A DNA stretch of 64,000 bases, taken from contig NZ_JBGQOG010000003.1 in assembly GCF_052113705.1 (NCBI RefSeq), positions 1-64,000 of the forward strand, written 5' to 3'. This document shows, one piece after another, positions 33,379 through 41,779 of this stretch. The notes beneath the pieces were generated by a model. The model saw nothing but the letters and a program-made list of their open reading frames with translations, was not told the origin of the DNA and did not search any database. Made by a program: the position numbers and the translations under genes. Position 1 is the stretch's first letter, and each line of letters starts with the position of its first letter. Origin of the DNA: JBGQOG01 sp052113705 (GTDB lineage: Bacteria; Pseudomonadota; Alphaproteobacteria; Rhodobacterales; Rhodobacteraceae).

Positions 33379-34422
33379 TCAAGGCCATTCGACCGCATCG
33401 AGCCCGCCTGCAAGCAGCCGGTCCAGCTGCTCCAGTTCGGCCGCATTCAGGCTGACCCCGTCCCGCTCTGATACCGCGCGCGCGGCGAAGCGGCGTTGCG
33501 AAGGCAGACGCGCGCCCTGCCCGACAATCGCCTCGAACAGAACCTCGGCCCGCGCCAGCGGATCGCCTGCACGGCCTTTGGCGAAATGCTCCGGGCTGAA
33601 GGCCAGGATCAGCTCGCCATGTTTGGGCGCCAGCGCCGTCGTGCCCAGCTCGGCCAGCGCCTCCGGGCTGGTCAGATCGCCGATCATCACCCCGGCGAGC
33701 AGCTCCACCATCGTGCCAATGGCCGAACCCTTATGGCCACCAAAGGGCAGCATCGCCCCCGCCAGCGCCGCCACCGGATCGGTGGTCGGCTGCCCTTCGG
33801 CATCCAGCGCCCAGCCTTCGGGCAGCGGTTTGCCCGCGCGGCGGTGGAGTTCAATTTCACCCCGCGCCGCGACCGAAGTCGCAAAATCAAAGACATAGGG
33901 CGAAGCATCGGCCCGCGGCCAGCCAAAGGCGATGGGGTTTGTGCCCAACAGCGGCTCCTTGCCACCCGTGGGCGCCACCGAAGCATAGCTCGGGCACATC
34001 ACCAGCCCCGCAAGGCCTTCGGCGGTCAGCGCCTCAACCTCCGGCCAGAGCGCCGAGAAATGCACGCAATCGTTGATCACCATCGCGGCAAAGCCCAGCT
34101 CTCGCGCCCGTGCCACCAGATGCGGCAGGCCCAGCTCAAACGCCGGATTGGCAAAGCCGCCCTGCGCATCGATCCGGATGATCGCGGAGCCCGGCTGCTC
34201 GACCAAAACCGGCTCGGCGGTCGCGACCACCTTGCCCGCCTTGATCGTGCGCAGGCAGCCCTCAATCCGGTAAATCCCATGCGATTTGCAGGCGTCACGC
34301 TCGCCTGCCGCCACCACCCGGGCCAATGCCCCGGCCTGCACGGCATTCAGACCGCCCTTGCGAAAAATCGCCTCGATGCGGTGGGCCAGATCGGTGAGCG
34401 GGAGCGGAGATGTCAGCGGCAT
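33379..34422 (-). CDS. Ldh-family (malate/L-lactate dehydrogenase type 2) oxidoreductase, probable 1-pyrroline-2-carboxylate reductase
   Basis: This 347-residue NAD(P)-dependent enzyme of the YlbC/DpkA fold has ERDACKSHGIYRIEG near 42, VAPTGGKEPLLGTNPIAFGWP near 155 and GGHKGSAIGTMVELLAGVMIG near 235. Relatives reduce 1-pyrroline-2-carboxylate or 1-piperideine-2-carboxylate, or oxidise ureidoglycolate or lactate. Its place beside hydroxyproline genes and the operator at 34476-34487 favour the cyclic imine reductase role, which would turn the dehydratase product into proline. GAGGAAAC precedes ATG 34422. Confidence 0.8.
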   Translation of the reverse strand: MPLTSPLPLTDLAHRIEAIFRKGGLNAVQAGALARVVAAGERDACKSHGIYRIEGCLRTIKAGKVVATAEPVLVEQPGSAIIRIDAQGGFANPAFELGLPHLVARARELGFAAMVINDCVHFSALWPEVEALTAEGLAGLVMCPSYASVAPTGGKEPLLGTNPIAFGWPRADASPYVFDFATSVAARGEIELHRRAGKPLPEGWALDAEGQPTTDPVAALAGAMLPFGGHKGSAIGTMVELLAGVMIGDLTSPEALAELGTTALAPKHGELILAFSPEHFAKGRAGDPLARAEVLFEAIVGQGARLPSQRRFAARAVSERDGVSLNAAELEQLDRLLAGGLDAVEWP

Positions 34423-34475
34423 GTTTCCTCGATGTCGTGAGGGGGACACGCCCCCGGGTTGCAATCTGCACACAG

Positions 34476-34487
34476 TAAGTATACAAA
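34476..34487. promoter_or_regulatory. GntR-type operator C (TAAGTATACAAA)
   Basis: The core GTATAC has one good ACAAA arm and lies 54 bp upstream of the Ldh-type start. On the minus strand it reads TTTGTATACTTA, overlapping a possible -10. Confidence 0.55.
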
Positions 34488-34822
34488 TAGCCAGAATGCA
34501 AAGTCCGATTGCGGGATCAGCCGGGATATTGGCACCGATTTCATCGGGATCCGGCGCCTATTTTGCTGCTGTGCCGGGCCTTTGCCGGTAGGCCGATTCG
34601 GCGGCAGAACGTAGATCTAGCGACGCCGGAACCTGCCTCGGCAGGGCCCGAAACGGTCGGGTTGATTCGTGCGTCAACACGGCGCGCCGAACGCGGTTCC
34701 AGCCTGAAATTCCACCGCCCTTTCCCGCCCGCCTGAGCTGCGCAAACAGTCGAAAAGACCAAACTTGCCATAATTTTGGTCGATTATAGGATATTTTGCG
34801 CCCGCCGGAGTTAAAAATAATT

Positions 34823-34834
34823 TTTGTATACTAG
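34823..34834. promoter_or_regulatory. GntR-type operator D (TTTGTATACTAG)
   Basis: The core GTATAC has a TTTGT arm and lies 87 bp upstream of the amino-acid receptor gene. TATACT could be the -10 of the operon, so bound regulator would block transcription. Confidence 0.55.
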
Positions 34835-34920
34835 CTGTATTTTGAATTTGCTTTACGCCTTGCAACCGGGAATATTGCCACATCGACTGAATCGACTTCA
34901 GCAAAACAGGGAGCAATAAG

Positions 34921-35727
34921 ATGAAATCATCACTCTTCGCCGCCGGTCTTTTGGCCACCACCGCGCTTGCCACCGCCGCCCATGCCGACAAGCTGGACGA
35001 CATCATCTCCTCGGGCACGCTGCGCTGCGCCGTGGTGCTGGACTTCCCGCCCATGGGCTCGCGCGATGCCGACAACAAGCCGATCGGCTTTGACGTCGAC
35101 TATTGCAACGATCTGGCCGCCGCCCTGGGCGTTGAGGCCGAAATCGTCGAGACGCCCTTCCCCGAGCGCATTCCCGCCCTGATGTCGGGCCGCGTCGACG
35201 TGGGTGTCGCCTCGACCTCGGACACGCTGGAACGGGCGAAAACCGTGGGCATGTCGATCCCCTATTTCGCCTTTGAAATGGCCGTCAGCGCCAATGAAAA
35301 GTCGGGCATCACCTCGTTTGAGAGCATGAAGGGCAAGACCGTCGGCGCCACTGCAGGCACCTTTGAAGCCATCGCGCTGGAAGAGCAGGTCAAAGCCTGG
35401 GGCGAGGGCGAATTCCGCCCCTACCAGACGCAGGCTGACGTGTTCCTGGCCCTCAGCCAGGGCCAGCTCGATGCCACCGTCTCCACCTCGACCGTGGCAC
35501 AGGCCAACATCCAGACCGGCAATTTCCCGGGCGTCTCGGTCGTCGGCAAAGCACCGTTCGACACCGACTATGTCGCGCTTTTCACGCTGCGCGAGGAATA
35601 TGGCCTGATCAACTATCTCAACCTCTTTGTGAACCAGCAGGTCCGCACCGGCCGCTATGCCGAGCTTTATGCGAAATGGGTTGGCGGCGATCTGCCGGAC
35701 CTGACCGTCGGCGGCGTCTATCGCTGA
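34921..35727 (+). CDS. Periplasmic amino-acid receptor, SBP family 3 (HypM-like)
   Basis: This 268-residue solute-binding protein has a signal peptide (MKSSLFAAGLLATTALATAAHA) and the family 3 core. The core segments are GTLRCAVVLDFPPMG, IGFDVDYCNDLAAALG, IPALMSGRVDVGVASTSDTLERAKTVGMS and KGKTVGATAGTFEA. These bind the alpha-amino-carboxylate of polar amino acids. GGGAGCAATAAG precedes ATG 34921. The operon order (receptor, permease, permease, ATPase, oxidase, epimerase) parallels the hydroxyproline transporter operon known in rhizobia, so hydroxyproline is the probable ligand. Confidence 0.85.
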   Translation: MKSSLFAAGLLATTALATAAHADKLDDIISSGTLRCAVVLDFPPMGSRDADNKPIGFDVDYCNDLAAALGVEAEIVETPFPERIPALMSGRVDVGVASTSDTLERAKTVGMSIPYFAFEMAVSANEKSGITSFESMKGKTVGATAGTFEAIALEEQVKAWGEGEFRPYQTQADVFLALSQGQLDATVSTSTVAQANIQTGNFPGVSVVGKAPFDTDYVALFTLREEYGLINYLNLFVNQQVRTGRYAELYAKWVGGDLPDLTVGGVYR

Positions 35728-35741
35728 TCCGGAAGTCGTGT

Positions 35742-35768
35742 GGCGGTGCGGGGTTTACCCGCGCCGCC
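35742..35768 (+). other. Intercistronic hairpin after the amino-acid receptor gene
   Basis: GGCGGTGCGGG (35742-35752) pairs with CCCGCGCCGCC (35758-35768) through 11 bp, one of them G-U, with a five-base loop. Pyrimidines CTTCTCTTCTC follow but no U tract. It likely favours receptor expression over the permeases. Confidence 0.6.
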
Positions 35769-35795
35769 CTTCTCTTCTCGTGAAGTGAGACGGCA

Positions 35796-36461
35796 ATGTT
35801 GAATTATACTTTCCACTGGGCACAAGCGTTCAAGGCCCTGCCCCGCATGCTGGATGGCGCGCTCGTCACCTTGCAGATCGCGGTGCTCTCGATGGTTATC
35901 GGTCTGGCCTGCGCGATGGTACTGACCCTGTTCCGCCGCTCTGACAGCCGCATCTTGCGCGGCTTCGGCAATACCTGGGTCGAAGTCGCCCGCAACACCC
36001 CCGCGCTGTTTCAGATCTATATGGCGCATTTCGGGCTGGGCAGCTTTGGCATCCACCTCAGCCCCTACACCGCGCTTCTGGCCGGGATTGCCTTTAACAA
36101 CGCGGGCTACCTTTCGGAAAACTTCCGCGGCGCGTTGAAAGCCATTCCCGAGACGCAAACCCGCGCCGCCCGCTCGCTGGGCATGACCCCGCTGCAAGCC
36201 TTCCGGATGATCGTCGTGCCGCAAATGCTGCGCGTGGCGTTTCTGCCGATGACCAACCAGATGGTCTGGGCGATCCTGATGACCTCGCTTGGCGTCACCG
36301 TCGGCATGAACATGGATCTGGCCGGCATCACGCAAGAGCTGAACGCGCGCTCGTTCCGTACCTTTGAGTTCTTCGCACTGGCCGCGGTCATTTTCTATGT
36401 GATGACCAAAGCCGTCACGCTGGCAGCCCGGGCGATTGCCTGGCGCATGTTCCGCTATTGA
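35796..36461 (+). CDS. Amino-acid ABC transporter permease
   Basis: This 221-residue inner-membrane protein of the His/Glu/Gln/Arg permease family has about five membrane spans. It has the EAA-type loop GALKAIPETQTRAARSLGMTPLQAFRMIVVPQ near 110-140. It pairs with the next gene product as a heterodimeric channel and lies downstream of the receptor gene and its hairpin. Confidence 0.87.
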   Translation: MLNYTFHWAQAFKALPRMLDGALVTLQIAVLSMVIGLACAMVLTLFRRSDSRILRGFGNTWVEVARNTPALFQIYMAHFGLGSFGIHLSPYTALLAGIAFNNAGYLSENFRGALKAIPETQTRAARSLGMTPLQAFRMIVVPQMLRVAFLPMTNQMVWAILMTSLGVTVGMNMDLAGITQELNARSFRTFEFFALAAVIFYVMTKAVTLAARAIAWRMFRY

Positions 36462-36472
36462 GGGGATGAGAG

Positions 36473-37126
36473 ATGTTTGACACTGCCCTGACCCTCAATG
36501 ACCTGATGTTCCTCGCCAAAGGCGCCGGGATGACGCTGGCCGTCACCGGGGTTTCGGTTGCGGCGGGCACTGTGATGGGAATCTTCTTTGGCGTCCTGCG
36601 CAATCAGATCGGCCCTTACTGGGCAATCCCGCTGACCTTCGTGCTGGATGTCTTCCGCTCGGTGCCCTTGCTGATCCAGCTGGTGCTGGCCAATGCCTTT
36701 CAGGCGATTGCCAAATTCGGCTGGGGCCCGTTCACCACCTCCTGCGTGGTGCTCTCGCTCTACACCGCCGCCTATTGCACCGAGATTGTGCGCGGCGGCA
36801 TTGATGCGGTGCCCGGCACCACCCGGCGCGCCGCCCGCTCGCTCGGCATGACCTGGGGCCAGGACATGCGCTATATCGTGGCGCCCTTGGCCACCCGCGT
36901 CTCGCTGCCAGCCTGGATCGGCCTGACCTTGGGCGTGATGAAGGATTCTGCGCTGGTGCTCTGGCTCGGCCTGACCGAGCTTCTGAAAGCCTCGCAGACC
37001 CTCGTCACCCGCTTGCAGGAACCATTGTTCATCCTGCTGATCTGCGGCTTGATCTACTTCCTCCTCAGCTTCCCCATCGCCCGTCTTGGCGGGTATCTTG
37101 AAAGACGGTGGTCACCCCATGATTGA
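36473..37126 (+). CDS. Amino-acid ABC transporter permease
   Basis: This 217-residue second permease subunit has GTVMGIFFGVLRNQIG near 40 and the EAA loop GGIDAVPGTTRRAARSLGMTWGQDMRYIV near 105-130. It begins 11 bases after the first permease gene, behind GAGGGGATGAGAG. Its last eight bases overlap the start of the ATPase gene, suggesting coupled translation. Confidence 0.87.
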   Translation: MFDTALTLNDLMFLAKGAGMTLAVTGVSVAAGTVMGIFFGVLRNQIGPYWAIPLTFVLDVFRSVPLLIQLVLANAFQAIAKFGWGPFTTSCVVLSLYTAAYCTEIVRGGIDAVPGTTRRAARSLGMTWGQDMRYIVAPLATRVSLPAWIGLTLGVMKDSALVLWLGLTELLKASQTLVTRLQEPLFILLICGLIYFLLSFPIARLGGYLERRWSPHD

Positions 37127-37841
37127 GATCGAAAACGTCCGCAAATCCTTTGGCCCGCTGGAAGTGCTGAAGGGGATCGACCTGACCGTCAGCAAGGGCG
37201 AGGTGGTGACCATCATCGGTGGCTCCGGCTCGGGGAAATCGACGCTGCTGACCTGCATCAACGGGTTAGAGCCCATCGATTCCGGCCGCATCAAAATCGA
37301 CGGCACTGAGGTGCATGCCAAATCGACCGACCTCAACACGCTGCGTCAGAAAATCGGCATCGTGTTTCAGCAATGGAATGCCTTTCCGCATCTGACCGTG
37401 CTGGAAAACGTCATGCTGGCCCCGCGCAAGGTCAAGGGCATGGCCAAGGATGAGGCCGAAGCGATGGCCGTGAAGCAGCTGACCCATGTCGGCCTTGGCG
37501 AGAAGCTCTCCGTCTATCCCTCGCGCCTGTCGGGTGGTCAGCAACAGCGGATGGCGATTGCCCGCGCGCTGGCGATGGCGCCGGAATACATGCTGTTCGA
37601 TGAGGTGACCTCGGCGCTGGACCCGCAGCTGGTGGGCGAGGTGCTCGACACGCTGAAGATGCTGGCGGAAGAGGGGATGACGATGATCTGCGTCACCCAT
37701 GAGATGGGCTTTGCCCGCGATGTCTCGGACCGCGTCGCCTTCTTCCATCAGGGTGTCATGGCCGAGATCGGCACGCCCGAGCAGCTGTTCGGCGCGCCGC
37801 AGCATCCTGAGACACAAAAATTCCTGTCGAGCGTGCGCTGA
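37119..37841 (+). CDS. Amino-acid ABC transporter ATP-binding protein
   Basis: This 240-residue ATPase of the GlnQ/HisP class has Walker A GGSGSGKST near 33, the Q loop FQQWNAFPHLT, LSGGQQQRMAIARAL, Walker B MLFDEVTSALDP and VTHEMGFARDV. ATG 37119 begins the domain (MIEIENVRKSFG), and an upstream in-frame ATG at 37086 would lie within the permease gene. The stop overlaps the next start by one base (TGATG). Confidence 0.9.
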   Translation: MIEIENVRKSFGPLEVLKGIDLTVSKGEVVTIIGGSGSGKSTLLTCINGLEPIDSGRIKIDGTEVHAKSTDLNTLRQKIGIVFQQWNAFPHLTVLENVMLAPRKVKGMAKDEAEAMAVKQLTHVGLGEKLSVYPSRLSGGQQQRMAIARALAMAPEYMLFDEVTSALDPQLVGEVLDTLKMLAEEGMTMICVTHEMGFARDVSDRVAFFHQGVMAEIGTPEQLFGAPQHPETQKFLSSVR

Positions 37842-39079
37842 TGGCACAGGCTCAGGTGATCGTCGTCGGGGCGGGCGTTGTCGGCCTCTCGGCGGCGCTG
37901 GCCGCACAGGCGCGCGGGCTGTCCGTCTGCGTGATCGACCGCGAAGGACCCGCGGCGGGGGCATCGGCGGGGAATGCGGGGGCCTTTGCCTTTACCGACA
38001 TTCTGCCGCTGGCCTCGCCGGGGATCCTGCGCAAGGCACCGAAATGGCTGCTGGACCCATTGGGGCCATTATCGGTGCCACCCTCTTATGCGCTGCAGAT
38101 CGCGCCCTGGATGTTCCGCTTCTGGCGTGCCTGCGCGCCCTCCCGGGTGGACCATTCCACCCGGGCGCAAACCGCACTGATGGACCTGTCCAAGGCCGAG
38201 TTGGAGCCGTTTCTGGCCGCCAGCGGCACCCTGCCGATGCTGCAAAAGAACGGCGCGCTGCAGGTCTATGAAAGCGCCGCCGAGCTGCAGGCCTCGCTGC
38301 CCGGCTGGCAGGCCCGCGCCGATCACGGGATCGAGTTTCACCATCTGACCGCCCGTGAAATGGCCGATCTGCAACCGGGTCTGGCGCCGCGTTTCACGCA
38401 TGGCACCTTTACTCCCGGCTGGTATTCGATTGCCGATCCCAAGCTCTATACCCTTGCGCTGGCTGAAAAATTCACCGCGCAAGGCGGCACGCTGCTGACC
38501 GCCGAAGTCACCGGCCTGCAGCCGCAAGAGGGCGGCGTTCTGGTGCAGACCGCGCAGGGGCCGCAGATGGCGGAGCAAGTCGTACTGGCCGCGGGTGCCT
38601 TCTCGCATTTGCTGGCGCGGGGCCTCGGCGACAAGATCCCGCTGGAGACTGAGCGCGGCTATAACACCACCCTGCCGACAGATGCCTTCGATCTGCGGAT
38701 GCAGGTGACCTTTGGCGGCCATGGTTTTGTCGTGTCGCGCCTGTCGACCGGCATCCGCGTCGGCGGCGCGGTGGAACTTGGCGGGCTGAAACTGCCGCCG
38801 AATTTCAAACGCTCGGAGGCGATGCTGACAAAGGCGCAGGCTTTCCTGCCCGGGCTGAAACCCACCGGGGGCGTGCAGTGGATGGGCTTTCGTCCCTCGC
38901 TGCCCGACAGCCTGCCCGCGATTGGCCGCGCAAGCGGCAGTGCGCGGGTGATCTATGCTTTCGGTCACGGCCATCTGGGCCTGACCCAATCCGCCGGCAC
39001 CGCGCGTCTGGTCGCTGATCTTCTGACCGACCGCAGCGCCGGCTTTGACCTCACCCCCTTCTCGCCGCAAAGGTTCTGA
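37841..39079 (+). CDS. FAD-dependent D-amino-acid oxidoreductase, probable D-hydroxyproline dehydrogenase
   Basis: This 412-residue DAO/DadA-family enzyme has an N-terminal FAD-binding Rossmann motif (VIVVGAGVVGLSAALAAQARG, about 6-26). The ASAGNAGAFAF segment follows, and the C-terminal FAD loop is FGHGHLGLTQSAG (about 373-385). In the pathway it would oxidise cis-4-hydroxy-D-proline to 1-pyrroline-4-hydroxy-2-carboxylate. It lies between the transporter ATPase and the epimerase, with one-base overlap upstream and two bases to the epimerase start. No separate small subunits of the three-component dehydrogenase type are present. Confidence 0.82.
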   Translation: MAQAQVIVVGAGVVGLSAALAAQARGLSVCVIDREGPAAGASAGNAGAFAFTDILPLASPGILRKAPKWLLDPLGPLSVPPSYALQIAPWMFRFWRACAPSRVDHSTRAQTALMDLSKAELEPFLAASGTLPMLQKNGALQVYESAAELQASLPGWQARADHGIEFHHLTAREMADLQPGLAPRFTHGTFTPGWYSIADPKLYTLALAEKFTAQGGTLLTAEVTGLQPQEGGVLVQTAQGPQMAEQVVLAAGAFSHLLARGLGDKIPLETERGYNTTLPTDAFDLRMQVTFGGHGFVVSRLSTGIRVGGAVELGGLKLPPNFKRSEAMLTKAQAFLPGLKPTGGVQWMGFRPSLPDSLPAIGRASGSARVIYAFGHGHLGLTQSAGTARLVADLLTDRSAGFDLTPFSPQRF

Positions 39080-39081
39080 CC

Positions 39082-40083
39082 ATGGCCAACCACACCTTCT
39101 CCTGCATCGACGGCCATACCTGCGGCAATCCGGTGCGCCTTGTCTCCGGCGGCGGGCCCCGGCTTGAAGGGGCCAATATGCTGGAAAAGCGCGCACATTT
39201 CCTGCGCGAGTTTGACTGGATCCGCACCGGCCTGATGTTTGAGCCGCGCGGCCATGACATGATGTCGGGCTCGATCCTCTATCCCTCCACCCGCCCCGAT
39301 TGCGATGTGGCGGTGCTGTTCATCGAGACCTCCGGTTGCCTGCCGATGTGCGGCCATGGCACCATCGGCACCATCACCATGGCGATCGAGAACGGCCTGA
39401 TCACCCCGCGCGAGCCGGGCAAGCTCTCGATCGACGCGCCCGCGGGCAAGGTGGACATCACCTATCGCCAAGAGGGTCGCTTTGTGGAGGAAGTTCGCCT
39501 GACCAACGTGCCGGGGTTCTTGCATTCGGAGGGGCTGAGTGCCGAGGTCGAGGGTCTGGGCGAGATTGTCGTCGATGTGGCCTATGGCGGCAATTTCTAC
39601 GCGATTGTCGAGCCGCAGAAGAACTTCCGCGACATGGCCGATTTCACCGCCGGGGAGCTGATCGGCTTTTCGCCGAAACTGCGCGCGGCGCTGAATGCGA
39701 AATACGAGTTCATCCACCCCGAACATCCGGCGATCAATGGCCTCAGCCATATCCAATGGACCGGCGCGCCCACGGTCGAGGGCGCCCATGCCCGCAACGC
39801 CGTCTTTTACGGCGACAAGGCGATTGACCGATCGCCCTGCGGCACCGGCACCTCGGCGCGGATGGCGCAGCTGGCGGCCAAGGGCAAGCTGAGCGTCGGC
39901 GATGAATTCGTGCATGAAAGCATCATCGGCTCGCTCTTCAAAGGCCGGGTCGAGGCGGCAACCACCGTGGCGGGTAAGCCTGCGATCATCCCCTCCATCG
40001 CCGGATGGGCACGGATGACCGGGCTGAACACCATTTTCATTGATGACCGCGATCCGTTCGCGCATGGCTTTGTGGTGAAATGA
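39082..40083 (+). CDS. 4-hydroxyproline 2-epimerase (proline racemase family)
   Basis: This 333-residue cofactor-independent epimerase has both catalytic cysteines present: Cys90 in MCGHGTIG and Cys253 in DRSPCGTGTSAR. HTCGNPVRLVSGGG near the N terminus is typical of the 4-hydroxyproline epimerase branch. It interconverts trans-4-hydroxy-L-proline and cis-4-hydroxy-D-proline, feeding the oxidase encoded upstream. The stop overlaps the next start by four bases (ATGA). Confidence 0.88.
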   Translation: MANHTFSCIDGHTCGNPVRLVSGGGPRLEGANMLEKRAHFLREFDWIRTGLMFEPRGHDMMSGSILYPSTRPDCDVAVLFIETSGCLPMCGHGTIGTITMAIENGLITPREPGKLSIDAPAGKVDITYRQEGRFVEEVRLTNVPGFLHSEGLSAEVEGLGEIVVDVAYGGNFYAIVEPQKNFRDMADFTAGELIGFSPKLRAALNAKYEFIHPEHPAINGLSHIQWTGAPTVEGAHARNAVFYGDKAIDRSPCGTGTSARMAQLAAKGKLSVGDEFVHESIIGSLFKGRVEAATTVAGKPAIIPSIAGWARMTGLNTIFIDDRDPFAHGFVVK

Positions 40084-41768
40084 TGCCGATGACCGCCCTT
40101 TCCATTCAGGGCGGCAGCGCCCATGGCCCGATCATCGCCAGCACCGAGGCGCTGAGCTTCTGGGGCGGAATTGACCCCGCCACCGGCGCGGTGATCGACG
40201 CGCATCACCCGCTGCATGGCCGCGTGCTGACCGGCGCCATCCTGATGATGCCGACCACCCGCGGCTCCTGCACCGGCTCGGGCGTCATCCTTGATCTGGC
40301 GCTGACAGGGCGCGGCCCGGCGGCGCTGGTCTTCTCGGATGCCGAGGATGTGGTGACCTTGGGCGCGCTGATCGCCGCCGAGATGTTCGGCAAGGTGCTG
40401 CCGGTGGTGCGTCTCACGCCCGAGGCCTTTGCCGCACTGGCGGCAGAGCCGGAGGCGCGGATTTCGGAGACCGGGATCGCGGCGGGCGATATGCATCTGC
40501 CCTTCGCCGCGCAAACCGCCACGCCGCTCACGCTCAGCGATGCCGATCAGGCGATGCTGGCAGGCGAGCGCGGTGTGGCCTTGCAACAGGCAATGCGGAT
40601 CATCTGCACGCTGGCCGCCAACCAAGGGGCAACGCAGCTGATTGATGTGAGCCAGGGCCATATCGACGGCTGCATCTATGCGAGCCCCGCCAACTTGACC
40701 TTTGCCGAGAAGATGGCCGAGATGGGCGCACGCGTCTGCGTGCCGACCACGATGAACGCGATTTCGGTCGACCGCAGCAACTGGCAGGCACAGGGCGTGC
40801 CGCAGCTCTTTGGTGGCCCGGCGGCACGGCTGGCCGATGCCTATGTCCGCATGGGCTGCCAGCCAAGCTTCACCTGCGCGCCCTATCTGCTCGACACCGC
40901 GCCCAAGCAGGGCGAGACCATCGCCTGGGCGGAATCGAATGCGGTGATCTTTGCCAATACGGTATTGGCCGCCCGCACCGCCAAGCATCCGGATTTCCTT
41001 GACCTTTTCATCGCGCTGACCGGGCGCGCGCCCCTTTCGGGCGTCTATCTCGACGCCGAACGCAAGGCACGCCGGGTGATCGCGGTGGAGCGGCCCGAGG
41101 GCGCGGATGACAGCTTCTGGCCACTGCTCGGCTACCTCGCGGGCCGTGCCTCGCCGGACCGGATTCCGCTCCTGACCGGGTTGGAAAACACGAACCCCAG
41201 CCGCGATGATCTGAAGGCGCTCTGCGCCGCCTTTGGCACCACCTCCGCCGCGCCGATGCTGCATGTGGCGGGGGTGACACCCGAGGCGGAGGGCGCCGCG
41301 CATCCGGAAGCGGATAGCGCCCGGATCACCCGCGCCGATTTCGCCGCCGGATGGGCGATGCTGAACACCGGGCCGGAAACGGTCGAGCTGGTGGCGCTTG
41401 GCAGCCCGCATTTCTCGCACAGTGAATGCCGGGACTTTGCCGCGGCCCTTGGCGATGCGCCCTGCCACCCGGAGGTCAAGGTGATCATCACCGCCGGGCA
41501 TCAGGTCATCGCCATGGCTGAGGCCGATGGCACATTGGCACGGCTGCTGGCGGCGGGTGTGCAGGTGTTGCCCGACCTCTGCTGGTGCTCGATCTCCGAG
41601 CCGGTGTTTCCGCCGCAAACCCGAGCGCTGATGACCAATTCCGGCAAATATGCGCATTACGGCCCCGGTCTCAGCGGCCGTGCCCTGCGCTTCGGCGCGC
41701 TCGCCGATTGCGCCGAGGCCGCCCGCACCGGCCGCGCGCCCGCGCAACCGCCCCTTTGGACCCGCTGA
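40080..41768 (+). CDS. Aconitase X (DUF521) family protein, probable cis-3-hydroxy-L-proline dehydratase
   Basis: This 562-residue single-chain AcnX protein has a swivel domain at the N terminus (LHGRVLTGAILMMPTTRGSC, about 42-61, with the conserved RGS). The large aconitase-X catalytic domain runs from about 145 to 550 (LAANQGATQLIDVSQGHIDGC, YASPANLTFAEKMAEMGARVCVPTTMNA). Members of this type dehydrate cis-3-hydroxy-L-proline to 1-pyrroline-2-carboxylate. The Ldh-type reductase at 33379 could then reduce that to proline. Several starts are possible within 10 bases (40080, 40083, 40089). The fused form contrasts with two-subunit AcnX seen in other organisms. Confidence 0.83.
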   Translation: MMPMTALSIQGGSAHGPIIASTEALSFWGGIDPATGAVIDAHHPLHGRVLTGAILMMPTTRGSCTGSGVILDLALTGRGPAALVFSDAEDVVTLGALIAAEMFGKVLPVVRLTPEAFAALAAEPEARISETGIAAGDMHLPFAAQTATPLTLSDADQAMLAGERGVALQQAMRIICTLAANQGATQLIDVSQGHIDGCIYASPANLTFAEKMAEMGARVCVPTTMNAISVDRSNWQAQGVPQLFGGPAARLADAYVRMGCQPSFTCAPYLLDTAPKQGETIAWAESNAVIFANTVLAARTAKHPDFLDLFIALTGRAPLSGVYLDAERKARRVIAVERPEGADDSFWPLLGYLAGRASPDRIPLLTGLENTNPSRDDLKALCAAFGTTSAAPMLHVAGVTPEAEGAAHPEADSARITRADFAAGWAMLNTGPETVELVALGSPHFSHSECRDFAAALGDAPCHPEVKVIITAGHQVIAMAEADGTLARLLAAGVQVLPDLCWCSISEPVFPPQTRALMTNSGKYAHYGPGLSGRALRFGALADCAEAARTGRAPAQPPLWTR

Positions 41769-41779
41769 GGAAACCAACC

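Larger units (their letters stand above)
34423..34920. promoter_or_regulatory. Divergent control region of the hydroxyproline locus
   Basis: These 498 bp contain no gene that I can support. Each end has a GntR-type operator whose core reads TATACT towards its own gene, a reasonable -10 element: 34476-34487 for the Ldh-type gene and 34823-34834 for the ABC operon. The stretch 34760-34880 is markedly AT-rich. The middle is GC-rich and without a recognised motif. Confidence 0.65.
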
